64,000 nt of DNA. Origin: Pleurotus djamor (lineage: Eukaryota; Basidiomycota; Agaricomycetes; Agaricales; Pleurotaceae). How positions within the stretch are numbered: the first letter of the stretch is position 1; every line of letters starts with the position of its first letter. Below the pieces are notes generated by a model. The model made no database searches. It was not told where the DNA came from and saw only the letters and a list, made by a program, of their open reading frames with translations. The stretch spans positions 62,001 through 126,000 of the forward strand of contig JAPEVF010000007.1 of assembly GCA_029747585.1 (NCBI GenBank), given 5' to 3'. The position numbers were made by a program, and so were the translations under genes. This document shows positions 11,403 to 22,648 of this stretch, in pieces.

Positions 11403-11561
11403 GCTCGTCCCCCTGTTGGGATGGGTACCCTTCCCCTGGGTTGGGTACTTATCCTTTCAGGGAGCGGGACAGCATCCTTGGTCTCGGCCTATGCTGTCCC
11501 TGAGCGAGAGAGCATTAGGTGTCAACGAATCGAATCGTTTCACCCAGACGAGCAGGATAGA
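11396..11561 (+). repeat. Ngaro repeat B1
   Basis: This 166 bp repeat is identical by eye to 11884-12049 (offset 488). It begins GGCTTGAGCTCGTCC, overlapping the recombinase stop codon, and ends CAGGATAGA. It contains a perfect 10 bp inverted repeat, GGGACAGCAT / ATGCTGTCCC, at 11466-11475 and 11491-11500. Confidence 0.92.
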
Positions 11562-11792
11562 TGAGTTGGATAGACGTAGTTTATCCAGGGTCTATCAGGC
11601 GAAGCACATGACTCCCCTATCTCCCCTCTTCCTTTGTTCTCTCTCGTATTTATCGCGTTCATACTACACGAGGCTCCCTTGCCTCTGTTTCTTACATTCA
11701 CGCTCGATAGGTACGCTAGTGGCTCTCTTCCGAGGCCTCTGTTTCTTACATTCACGCTCGATAGTTTTATACTTCGAGCTTATTAGTTTTCT
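11562..11792 (+). repeat. Ngaro repeat A2
   Basis: Second copy of the 231 bp A repeat, starting directly after B1 with no spacer. A unique 91 bp pyrimidine-rich spacer (11793-11883) separates it from B2. Confidence 0.92.
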
Positions 11793-11883
11793 CCCACCCT
11801 TCCGCTTTCCCTATTTCTTTCTTTGACATTTCACTACGTGACATTTTATTTACGCTTTGTGTACTACGTACTACACCGCTGCC

Positions 11884-12049
11884 GGCTTGAGCTCGTCCCC
11901 CTGTTGGGATGGGTACCCTTCCCCTGGGTTGGGTACTTATCCTTTCAGGGAGCGGGACAGCATCCTTGGTCTCGGCCTATGCTGTCCCTGAGCGAGAGAG
12001 CATTAGGTGTCAACGAATCGAATCGTTTCACCCAGACGAGCAGGATAGA
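11884..12049 (+). repeat. Ngaro repeat B2, right end of element
   Basis: Second copy of the 166 bp B repeat, with the same 10 bp hairpin (11954-11963 / 11979-11988). The sequence diverges from B1 after GGATAGA, which marks the right boundary. Confidence 0.9.
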
Positions 12050-12478
12050 CCGAGTCTGTCCCGGCACCCAGGGATGCGCACATGACGTGTGACCGTGATG
12101 TGACGGGACCGTTCGGTTTGGCATGGGAAGGCCCACTTCTCATAATCAGTTCGCACAAAATTCACACCAGCGGGTAGCCCTTTGATATCAGACTTACCTA
12201 TCGCGTATGTATACAATGCCAATCTTTTCTTTCGAGTCTCATTCTTTGTAGAGCATATCCTGCGGGTTATCATCCATCTCATCGCGATTCGCCGTTTGGT
12301 AACGGGGGTTTCCCCTTCACGTCGTTGAACCTGCTAACCTATTCCCGGGCATCTGAACAGTGTAGAATCATGTAGCGCCATCCTTCCCAAGCTGTACCCT
12401 TGTTCCTTACCCGCCTTGTGGCACACTGCATCGTTTTGACCACAAAAAATCTGATCTTACCCCCTGCTACGTCCCCGG
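12050..12478. other. intergenic, Ngaro right flank
   Basis: Between the right end of the Ngaro element and the stop codon of the first P450 gene. It is probably the 3' flank of that gene. No gene or RNA is recognised. Confidence 0.5.
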
Positions 12479-14668
12479 CTACAACGAACGCTCGGAATCT
12501 TCAATCAGCCGACAAGCCTTCTCACTTCGCGGCTCAATTGAGCATTGAAACGGCTTCGCTTTTCTGATGATACAACCGGTCAGCTTCGGTGAGACACGCG
12601 ATGGTCATTCCAGGGACTCACCGGATGAACAGAGGCTCGTAAGTTATCTGCGGGAGACTTGGCCTCCCATCTTCGTCAGGTGATGGCCTTATATTAAATA
12701 CAGAGAGGACAGAGGCGATGGATAGCCACAGTGATTCCATCGCCATGAAACGCCCAGGGCATATTCTATTCGGAGAGACGCTTCAGTGACCAGAGATTCA
12801 GGAGCGAATGGATAGAAACTTCTTACCTTCGACCAAATCCAAAGCAGGACATAACTACTTCCTTGAGGGCTTGGTTTACGACGACTTCTCCTGGCTCCCC
12901 GTTATTCCCTGGACGCGTAAGAAAGCGTTCAGGGCGAAATTCACGTGGGTCAGGGAATCTGTTTGGGTCATTGAAAATTGCCCTAAAAACAGAACAAGGA
13001 GGGTCAGGTGGTTGAACGGCGCCGAAGGTATTGTGAGCTCTTGTACAAACCATATATTCACAGTTATGGCAGAGTTGGCGGGGATGTGAAACCCACAATA
13101 TTCGTCATCCGATGTTACGGCGTGGGATACACCTAGTGCGTATTTAAGGTGAATAGTGGGTACTTGTATTTCTCTTTAGACTTGAAAACTCACCAAGAGG
13201 GATGACAACCTCCCATCTTTGAAGGAGTAAGACATTAGTCGCTTGGGCAGAAGGGAACGTTGGGGATACCTCAGAACTTCTAACATGACGGCTTGAATGT
13301 ACGGAAGATGTGGAGAGTCAGATGATTCAGGTAAGCGGTCAGTGATAGCGGACAGCTCTTCTTGGGCACGCTGCTGTACGTCGGGATAGAGCAACATAGC
13401 GGCAAAAAAGGTGGTGAGTGCCGAAGGGGTTGTTTCAATACTACCTGGTAAGCGGTGTGAGGACGTTGACATGCATAACTAGTGAAGCGAACTCGCCTTC
13501 ATAGCCGACAGCAACAGCATCCTTTAAAGCGGCCTCATCATCAGCGGTCATCCCTATCTCTCTTAGTCGTGATACAGCACGTGAAGTAAAGCTTGGAGAC
13601 GCGGTTCCATCATCCTAAATAGGTCGCGAGGGTAGATGCAAGGACCAAAGACCACCACTTACAATTGACTTGAGCGCTTGCGAATACGGTACATTCAGTA
13701 ATTCCTTAACTGCAGAAAATGATGCTTTGGCCGTTTTCTTGAATCCTGCACCGGGGAACCACGAAGGGAGGTACTCGATGGGTGGGAATAGATCAATCAG
13801 AAAGGTACCGAAAATAGGCGCATCCTGGAATTAACCCATAACTTTGTCACCAAGCGCGATGATGGGGTCACCTGTCGGCAACGGGGTGATTCCATAAGAC
13901 AATTCCATGATAGTGGAGCCCAGGGAGCTACATCATGATGAAATTGAATCACTAAAGGGTCAGAGATGTGTGAGGGTAGGGTAACATACTAGCGTATATG
14001 GTGAAGAAAATGACCGGGATCTCGTAGAAGTGCGCGGAGGAGAGCTTTTGTATATTTCGACGTGAGCGGGGCTCGAAGATGAGCATTGGCAGGCATATAT
14101 TCTTGCCAAAATATGCGCCGGCGAGCCCGCCACCTCGCTCCATAGGGAAGAATCCCAAGATTGAAGGTTTGTCCCATCCTGAAAAAAGCTAACCATTAGC
14201 CCAAGTCGAAGGAAAAGCTGTCTAAACTCGCAGTTCCATCATCCGGAGCCTCGGTCTGCACGGCAATTTCCTGTGGTGAGTTACTGGTTTTGGTGGGGTA
14301 TGTGTGACATACCTGTCCGAAGAGTTGGCAGACCGACGATTGAGGAGCTCATTCGCGGCCTCAAAGGTATTCAGAATGATATTTGGCATCCCGAGAACCT
14401 CTGTATACAAGATTTCTGAGCCTACGACATCATTTTTTAACCAGATAAGCACAAGAGAGTACTCGGAGCCAACCGTTTGCATACCGAATTCCGCTGCCCA
14501 TCTCTCGTACTGAAGCCATTGGTGCGTCCTTGGAATGTTGCACAGGTTACCAATGAGAGGGAGGCGAGTCGGTCCGGGTGGGATGGATAGTTTTCGTGCA
14601 AGCCATCGACGAATGATGGTACAAGCGAGAGCTACGACAATGGGTAAAAAGACAAGGGGAGTGAGCAT
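12479..14668 (-). pseudogene. cytochrome P450, tandem copy 1, one in-frame stop
   Basis: This is a fungal microsomal P450 of the OrdA-like class. The N-terminus MLTPLVFLPIVVALAC is a membrane anchor, followed by the hinge IPPGPTRLPLIGN. Exons can be joined through the I-helix region (SIETTPSALTTFFAAM), the E-X-X-R helix (EVLR), RPERF and the heme loop (FGFGRR, then ICPGRF after an intron), ending KAKPFQCSIEPRSEKACRL. About a dozen short introns match those of the next paralogue. One TAA (13831-13833, minus strand) falls in frame inside an exon, after ALGDKVMG where the paralogue continues. No intron can remove it, so this is either a young pseudogene or a base error. If intact it would be a monooxygenase; its substrate is unknown. 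Confidence 0.8.
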
Positions 14669-15798
14669 TAACTTGTTGAGGGTGCGGTACAAAGTTAACC
14701 TTTGAATCCGTCAGTGTATATGCGCGAGGTCAGGGAAGTCAAGAAGTACCGTGACAAATTAAGCCATAAGGCACGCAAAGATAAGACGAAAGAGTACCCA
14801 CATGAAATGAAGAGACAACGATGAATAATAACTGACAGTTTCGAGGACGATATGGTGAGGATGTTTGACGGTGCATATACGAGGGTTGGTGGGTGCCATC
14901 GTTCATTGATAGCTGTTTGGAGCAGTGAAAAGCCGCGATGACTAGCCCAGGACCGAAGTTTGAACAGGCATTGAGAAGGGTAAAGATAGTGCTTATTGTG
15001 GAACGATGGTTGAGAGAACCGAGAGAAGGTCTTCATGGCGATAGCAGAGGAACCTGCAAGCAATCGACATCAATGATACGCTCAAGGCGGTCAAAGCAAT
15101 CGATACCAGAAGCTCGCAGCATGGTGGATAACTTGGAAAGCGTGGAGCGTTGCTTCTCTGCCTCGGCCAATCCCACTGATTGAAATTCGGACTTGTTCGT
15201 AGTCTACCAACTCTTCTTCAAGTCAATACCTTGCTGTCCTTGCGTATAGCGTAGCCATTACGATGCTATCGGGAGGAAGGCAGCCGACGAGGCAAGAGCA
15301 AGGGAAATTATTTCTACTCTAAGTGTAGGTTCTTAGACTAGACGTGACGGAAAGACGAAGCCCAAAGGCTGACCTGGTTCTGGAGACAAAACCCAATTTC
15401 TCCATGGAACAAAGTTGGAGCCTAGCCTACGGAACGAGAGAGGAGGGAGAAGCAGCAAAAAAGAGCCATTGCTATAAAGCACATCGTTCAGCGAGACCGT
15501 TGCGAGGCCACTTTTATGGGGGTTGAACGCACGGGATCGAGGCATGAGAGTCATTTTACGAGTTCTTCTCGAGTTTATGGGAAAGGCGGAATGAGGAAGA
15601 AGGAAGAAGGAAGAAGGGGGAAACAAATTTCACACAACTCCAGTCTCGGGCAGATAAGGATATACTGTCCCACACTTCCCCTTCATTCTCCCCTGAGGAG
15701 TCCCATTACGCATGAGCTAGGCCAGGCTGCGCAATTTGTCACAAAGAAGATACTACACATATGTCATAGAGACACTGTGCTACGCAGTGTGCGTGGGG
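14669..15798. other. intergenic between P450 copies
   Basis: This stretch holds the upstream region of P450 copy 1 and the 3' flank of copy 2. Minus-strand frames here (for example 14695-15063) show no recognised domain. No relic P450 exon was found. Confidence 0.4.
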
Positions 15799-17996
15799 CT
15801 ACAATGACAGAAGCTCGGAGTCTTCTACAAGCTGACGAACACGTTCGGATCGCGGTTTGATCGAACACTGAAAAGGGTGCACTTTCCTGGTTGACGATCT
15901 CATCAGCGGGATTGAAGTGAGCGTGTATTTTCGGTACTCACCTGATGAAAAGCGGCTCGTACTCAATTTCTGGCGTGATAGGCTGGCCTCGTTCATCAAT
16001 CAGTTTCTGAATATCAAAGGTATAAAGGATGGATGCAATGGCCAGCCATAATGATTCCAAGGCCATGAAACGACCTGGACATATCCTAAGTCGTTCTCTT
16101 GAGCTGAGCTGCGACGGAATGGGAATGAGCGGAGACTTCACCTTCGGCCAAATCCGAAAAGACACAAAACAACATCTGCGAGACTCTTGTCGACTTTCTT
16201 CGCTTGCCCGTCCTTCTCCGCGTGGATGATGAAGCGTTCGGGGCGAAACTTTCGTGGTTCCGGAAATCGGATTGGGTCATTGAGAATCGCCCTAGGAGAC
16301 AGCAAGTATTGTTGAGGTTATCCACCGAGAAGGGTTGAGTAAACGAAACCACCAACGAACCACATATTCACAGTTATCGCAGACTTTGCAGGGATGTGAT
16401 AACCGCGATACTCGTCATCCGACATTACGGCGTGAGACACACCTGTGATGAGAGCAAAAGTTAGAAATCTGTATTCTCAGACATATGATGGCAACGCACC
16501 AAGAGGGACGATCACTTCCCACCTTGAGAGTACAGAAAGTTAGGCAGAGAGAGGTGGAACGGTTATAAAGAATTCGTACCTCAGAACCTCTAGCATGACT
16601 GCCTGAACGTACGGCAGATGTGGATAGTCTGAGGGCTCAGGTAAGCGATCGATGACAACGTCTAGCTCCTCCCGAGCCCGTTGTTGCACATCTGGGTAGA
16701 GGACCATGGCAGCGAAGAATGTATTAAGGGCGGAAGGGGTTGTCTCGATACCACCTGGTTATCATGAGGACTTAGGCAGGCGTATTGAGGGTGACGCGGA
16801 CTGACCTTCATAACCAACAGCCACGGCGTCTTTCAGCGCGGCCTCATCTTCAGCCGTCATACTTAATCCTCTCAGCCGTGTGACGGCACGTGTGATAAAG
16901 CTTGAGGATGCGAACCCATCATCCTAAAACAAGCTTTTGAGTGTCTGACGTTAAGTCCAAAAGTAACCAGTCATCACTTACAATCGATTTCAGAGCTTGG
17001 GAATATGGTACGTTCAACATCTGTTCGACCGCTACGTTTGATTCTTTCGCGCTTCTCTTGAACGCCGCTCCGGGAAACCATGTAGGCAGGTACTGGATCG
17101 GAGGAAATAGATCAATCAGAAATGCGCCGAAAATAGGTGCGGCCTGGAAGTGTCGCATAACGTTATCACCGAGAGCAATTATGGGATCATCCTTAGGAAG
17201 CGGGGTAATGCCGTATGATACTTCCATGATGGTGCAACCAAGTGAGCTGTAAGGGCGTCAATGAGAGAGGTGGACAACAAACGGAATCTGGTGAATTGGA
17301 AGTTCACTGACTAACGGTTGTGTTGCAGGAAATTTTTCGGATCCCGGAGAAGAGTGCGAAGGAGGGTCTTCGCATATTTCGACTGGATTGGCTCGCGAAG
17401 ATGGGCGTTGGCTGGCATGTACTCTTGCCAGAAGATGCGCCGACGAGCTCGCCACCTCTCTCCATAGGGAAGGATCCCGAAATTGAAATTTTGCCCCATT
17501 CTAAGGGAGGTAGAGGGTGTGTATCAGACCGATATCAAAAGGGGACATGGTAGGAGGCCCCATGACTCACAATTCCAACATACGAAGTCTTGGTCTTCAT
17601 GCCAATCGTGTACTTGGGTTCATGGCGACACAATTGAGCAAAAGAGTTAACGAACCTATCTGCATATACTGCTGACCGACGGTTGAGGAGCTCGTTAGCG
17701 GCCTCAATGGTGTTGAGAATGATATTGGGCGTCCCAAAGACCTCAGTGTACAAGATGTCCGAGTCTACAGTCGTCTTTGTTAGCCAATCGAGCTTGGTAA
17801 GAGCGCCGTTTTACGCACCAAATTCAGCCGCCCACTTCTGGTACTGAAGCCATTGGTGCGTCTTTGGGATATTGAACAAGTTCCCAACGATCGGCAAGCG
17901 CGACGGGCCAGGTGGGAGGGAAAGTTGTCGTCGTCGACGACGGATTATGGTATGAAGAACTACAAAGAGAAGTAAGAAGACAAGGGGGGCGAGCAT
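15799..17996 (-). CDS. cytochrome P450 monooxygenase, tandem copy 2
   Basis: A complete P450 in about twelve exons. In order: membrane anchor MLAPLVFLLLFVVLHTIIRR; basic stretch and proline hinge LPPGPSRLPIVGN; ILYTEVFGTPNIILN; the C-helix region YGERWRARRRIFWQEY; PIFGAFLIDLFPP and TWFPGA; the I-helix with GIETTPSALN; the E-X-X-R helix MLEVLR; MSDDEYRGYHIP; PERF; and the heme loop FGFGRR-ICPGRFMA split by an intron. The gene ends PFQCSIKPRSERVRQLVED. All splice phases checked close without a stop, including those matching the damaged copy downstream. It likely hydroxylates a hydrophobic substrate at the ER using cytochrome P450 reductase. The subfamily cannot be fixed by eye; the CYP5144/CYP64 neighbourhood is plausible. 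Confidence 0.9.
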
Positions 17997-20900
17997 TGAT
18001 ATGTGGTCACCAGAGCCGAGGGATTCGCTGCGTGTTATATTCTACTTCGCTGGTATTGGGAGCCTGTGAGAATATCCTTTGACCAAATCGAACCATCATT
18101 GAACGGTTCCCACTGACGATGTGGAGTAGGGGTGCTTGGTTGGAGATCACCGTAAATAGCGACATGATACTAGGTCCACAAGGAGAGCCGCTCCAGCGCA
18201 CGTCACTTTCTAGAAATTTCCCGCCGTCGAGGGAAAAAATCGATGCATTGGCACACCTTTGAGTGATAGTCAGTTGAGATAGAAGTACAAAAGAATCAAG
18301 GAAATTCACACCGCATGTTGGATCTTGAATCTCAATTCTAAGGAAGAGGATCAGATCGAGGTTGACTGTAACCCCCTGCCGTAAGTTGTCTTAAACCTGT
18401 TCGTTCCGCCCAGTTCAACGGTATACCTGTAGAATAATTGGGGAGTTCGATGGCGCGTACGGATCGGGTTTCAAGCGAACTACGAATGGGCGTTCAGGAC
18501 GACCACAACCTGCAAATGAGGTCAAAGTCCGAGTCACGGACAAAAACTTGAGAGCGCAAGAACCATCGTGTAGTCGGGGTTGATAACGAATGAGATGGAT
18601 GACGATGATTAGGGAAACGAGGGACACACGACTGCGTGGATGTGGACATACGCGGCGTTTGCATTGATCGACACTTATCTAGTATTGGGGAAAGCGCAAT
18701 TTCAAATGTGCGTCTTCCTAGGGGAGCAGCAATAAGAGGAGGAGGGGAGCTTGATGATATGGAAGTAAGGATATGCTGCACTCGTCTTGGAAGCATGGCC
18801 CAGACAGCAGACCTGTTGACCACTGTGGTCGAACAGATAACGGTGAGGAAGGGGCTGTTGTTCGCAATGCGGCTATATCCGCGCATTTGAACTCCCACAG
18901 AGAACGTATGAGAGGAAACTTGATGGGTGGGATAGCAGCGAGAGTCTTACTCAGGAGTAGGATGGAATTCCGCATTTCCGCAAGTACGCGGGTGATAGGT
19001 GACAGGATCGCGGACAGACGACAGCGTGGACTTGACACTGGCAGATAATGATCCCGGGCCTGATCATGTTGGAGAACTCAAACTAGGCAGACGACCGTAG
19101 CAGTTCGTAGGAAGTAGTGCGACGTTACAAGGACTTCTAAGTGGTATAGTCGCCATCATCCTATCGTTGGTAGGTTGTGTCTGCCCTTGCCATCTTCATC
19201 TTCCCTTGCATCCTCTCCAACATCATATTGTCAAGCCTTTATGTCCAAGTTCCTCGTGATCCTCAACTGGTGAAGTCGATCTCCTGGCACGAGAGGTGGT
19301 TGGTCGCAACCACGATGGCATAGCGCAACCACAATACAAAATTGGCCAAGGGATGTGTATCCCGGTGGTTATGGAGCGAGAAAACGAAATTCATAGTTGG
19401 AGCAACGTTTCTGAAGGGTCTAGAAGGAGCGGATATCGGGACTGATGGTATCGTCAAAAAGGTTGATTGAATGGACGCTAGAACCTCGAAGCAGGAAGCA
19501 CGAAACTCCCTCCGGCACCACAGCTATCCTTCAGCTGCGGTCCATGTCCTGCCCTAGCTCCCCACGAGGATATCCAACGCAGAAACGCTTCGACGAGCGC
19601 GAGAGCCGACTATACTAGGCGAAAGCAAAGGCGTAGGGCAGGCGAATGGATCACAGACGGCGAGCACCTTGCTGGAAGTGCTTGATCTAGTCCCAATCGA
19701 CCGTGAGAGCTTCGAGCTCGAACCGACTCAGCAGAAGCATCTAGATGAGCAGCAGATGTAGCAAAGTTGGGGATGGGATCTGTCGACCTTGAAAACGCCG
19801 CGGATTCGGAAACTATCCAGGTGTGAGGGATGGAGAGACGGTAGACAGTGTTGCCGTATCGTTGTGACGCGCGAAAAGGAAGACACATATTGTCTCATCC
19901 GGCTTGACCTTCCCCACCCCATTCCCCACATATCCCGGTGCGTAGGTCGTTGAGAGACTCGGAGAGAGACGGACGTGTGTGGCTCGTAGGAAGAGGGCCA
20001 TGACATATTGGGCCTTTGAAGTCGTTCATTGACAAAGAGGGCTCGTTATTGCCGCAGGCTCAGACAAACAAAGCGCACTTTCTTCATCTGCAACACATGG
20101 CAATGACGGCCACATCCTGAGCAGCTATGCCACCGCCGAAAGGCATACAGTGCGACTTCAGCCCTTTGTATGGTACTTCTTCGTTGATTTCTTCATCGAT
20201 TCTGAGTTAAAAACGTCAGGCAGATTCGAAAGGAAGGGAAGGTATCGCACTTATGTACCTCGGTGAAAAGAGGAGAGCCATCCATTCAGATCGTCCGNAA
20301 AAAAAACGCGTCGCAACCCGCAAGCAAACGCCGAGCATTGCCTGCGATTTCAACATGATTGTTTCTCCTTAGTTTCCTCTCCATATCCGGCTGGGGGAAC
20401 TGATAAGCCAAGAGAAGGATGAAAGAGACGAAAATACGTACCTCGGCGTACAATGTACCAAGAATGCCCGGCCAGCACAAAGCAAGCACAAAGGGCGATG
20501 CATCTTGGGGATAAAAGTGCTTCTTGCGGGATTTTGGTTGTTAGAGACGATATTTCGAGGTGCCCGGACTTGGAAATGTCTGTTCGAGGCGATGTCGGAC
20601 CATGGAAGAGGAAACAAAGCCTTTTTCCTTGCTTTTCCCAAATTTCGACGCGTTTACGGCCACGCGATCGCAGATTCCACAATGGGATATCTTATCCCAC
20701 GCTCCCCCTACTTCCCCCTAAGGACCCAATCCTCCAATCTGCTCATTCAGTACTTTGTGATGACTTGAAAACGTCGAAGCACACTCTCAAGTTAATTAAA
20801 TCTCGTAGCTCTAAATGCTAGAAATATTTTTAAACCATTGAGATCGACATTGCTCACTCACGGTCTAGTCTCCCCTATATTCGCCACCTGAGGCCCTGAA

Positions 20901-21044
20901 AGCGCCCTTTGTTCGAATTCTGCTAACCGTCTGGCCTATGTTTCTTTGATCGACTCAATCGTCATTCTTCCCTTGTTCTTCAGGGGAAAAAGAGTATTTG
21001 TCTGCTTCAACAGCGCTCAGCCCAAAGTCAGTTTCCCCAGCCAA
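17997..21044. other. 3 kb without a recognised gene
   Basis: The longest gene-poor stretch after the repeat region. Minus-strand frames at 18494-18898, 18718-19038, 19728-20006 and 20286-20682 carry no domain I recognise and do not splice into a convincing protein. The frame near 20286-20490 has a plausible intron (GTACGT...CCCAG) and contains an N at 20298, so a small lineage-specific or decayed gene is possible. The far right is the promoter of the next gene. Confidence 0.35.
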
Positions 21045-21051
21045 TATAAAA
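21045..21051 (+). promoter_or_regulatory. TATA box of coiled-coil gene
   Basis: TATAAAA lies 41 bases before the ATG at 21092, downstream of a pyrimidine-rich stretch. The close spacing implies a very short 5' leader. Confidence 0.45.
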
Positions 21052-21091
21052 GACAATCACCAACTTCGACTGCCTCCAACTCCCCGCAACC

Positions 21092-22407
21092 ATGAGCAGC
21101 CCTAGCGCCCAAGACAAGACCCAGAAGAAGAAGTCAACGAAGTCAGCCCGATTCGATCCACATTCTCATCCTCGCAAGGTGATCCCCCTCCCAAAAAGTC
21201 AGTCCCTGAATGTCTTCGTGAGTTGGGAAACCATCATCTCACCACAAAATGATCTTCGGGTCATAGAGTATCGTGACGAGCAGCCCGAGATGCCTCATAC
21301 TCCTTCGACTGAAGAAGAAGAAGCGGTGAAGAAGGAAAGGGAGAGTCTTCTCGCGCGGCTGAATGAGCTGGAACGGCAAGCTTCTCTGATCCTTCTGGCT
21401 AGCGTTCGACGAGGTCGAGAAGATGATATACCGCCGTCCAGGATTTCGTGGGGCGGGATAACGCAAAGACTAAAAGCGCTCCAAGAGGTCGTTTGTAATC
21501 GACTCTCAACTGAGGAGAGTCGGTCGAAGACGAACGATGCATCCGCCACGAAAGGGGAGCCTGAGATGAATAAATCGGTGGATCAGCCGGCTAGTCGTGG
21601 TACAGAAACTCTACTCGATCAGCTGACCGAGGAGATTTTTGCATTACGGACTACTTGTGTTAATCTTGCTGAGAGGGATGAAATAAACGCAGCGTTCAAA
21701 GCGTTTAAAGTGAGTTTCTTCAACATCCGGCCCTTATGACTACCCTTTCCATTAATTTGTCTGCATATTAGGCTGCTAAAGTCGAAGGCCACTCTCCAGA
21801 AAAGGATCCGCCACCGACGAACGACCACACACCCGCTTCCAACATTACGAAGTCCTTTGGAGATACAGCCACCGACTTAATGTCTTCCAACATCATGCAA
21901 CATCACTACACGTTGATCTTGAAAGAGAGAGCAGAGAATAGGGACCGCTTGTCGCGGGAGATTGAACGCGCCGATGACCTCAGTCGTAAGCTATCACTAT
22001 CAGAGAGGGAACTACGGAAGCTACAGTGGGAGAAAGATGACTTGACTTTGAAGTTGGTAGAAGAAACCGAGCGTCAAGCGCAGCTTAAAGACGCCGAAGA
22101 GGCCAGAGCACAGTTTCTCCGCGACGGAGATACCATACACCAGCAGTTTGAAGATGCAGTAAAAGACCGGATTGAGCGAGAGCGCACCGCTGTGAAAGCC
22201 TACTTGGAGAGAGAGAGGGAATTGTTGGAGAGGGAAAGGCGTGCTTTGAGAGCTCAGGTCGCCGAAGAGAAGCTGATTTTGAAGAGGCAGCGACAGTGGG
22301 ACATCGAAGCGCGTAGAAACAAGATGGAAAGGGTGGTCAAGGGTATTGAACTCCTGAAGGCTGGGATGAAGGTCTTCGACGAGCAACTAGAGGACGTGAA
22401 CGGTTAA
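21092..22407 (+). CDS. coiled-coil protein, relative of the 28.1 kb gene
   Basis: Two exons (21092-21709 and 21772-22407) joined by a 62 nt GTGAGT...TTAG intron give about 417 residues. The N-terminus is basic (DKTQKKKSTKSARF). Two helical regions follow. The long C-terminal one, roughly residues 265-410, is a charged coiled coil full of RERE and LERE repeats. Its core (AYLERERELLERERRAL, then VAEEKLILKRQR) aligns with EYLKKERVLLEKERILL and WEEKECLKKRK in the gene at 28.1 kb, so the two are paralogues. Unlike that gene, it stops at EDVNG and lacks the C-terminal helical domain. No catalytic motif is present. A structural or scaffold role is only a guess. Confidence 0.7.
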
Positions 22408-22648
22408 TAAATCAGGCAAGGTGACAAGCCGTGCTTCTGAATTTCTTCCAATTCGCGTAGTAGCGACCATGCTGCGTGAAACGGACCGCTCCATTCTCAA
22501 CGTACTGAAGCAAACGACTCCTATTCACAAAGGAGAATACTTCCCTATCCGGCGCTTGACGTTTCTCTTGATATCATTCCATCCAAATTCCATCTTCACC
22601 AAATCTCCACCGTGTTGGGGTGGACAATGCCACATTACCAGATATCGG

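Larger units (their letters stand above)
7204..12049 (+). mobile_element. Ngaro-like tyrosine-recombinase retrotransposon
   Basis: The element is 4,846 bp. Its ends are split direct repeats in the order A1 (7204-7434), coding region, B1 (11396-11561), A2 (11562-11792), B2 (11884-12049). A1 equals A2 and B1 equals B2 by eye. It encodes a gag-like protein with a zinc knuckle, reverse transcriptase, RNase H and a tyrosine recombinase in place of a DDE integrase. This layout defines the Ngaro/PAT type within the DIRS order. The B1/A2 junction reads the same as a joined B2-A1 circle would, as expected of circular intermediates. No target-site duplication is seen, which fits recombinase-mediated insertion. 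It sits between an F-box gene and a P450 gene. Repeat identity suggests recent insertion, but the frame has stops. Confidence 0.9.

Noticed and set aside
7204..11792. LTR retrotransposon, taking the A repeats as LTRs
   Set aside because: The A copies are not terminal on the right, a second repeat pair B is interleaved, there is no DDE integrase or protease, and a tyrosine recombinase is present. The split-repeat layout fits Ngaro instead.
18494..19038. Possible small minus-strand gene between P450 copy 2 and the coiled-coil gene
   Set aside because: Two overlapping frames of about equal length, neither with known motifs or splice support.
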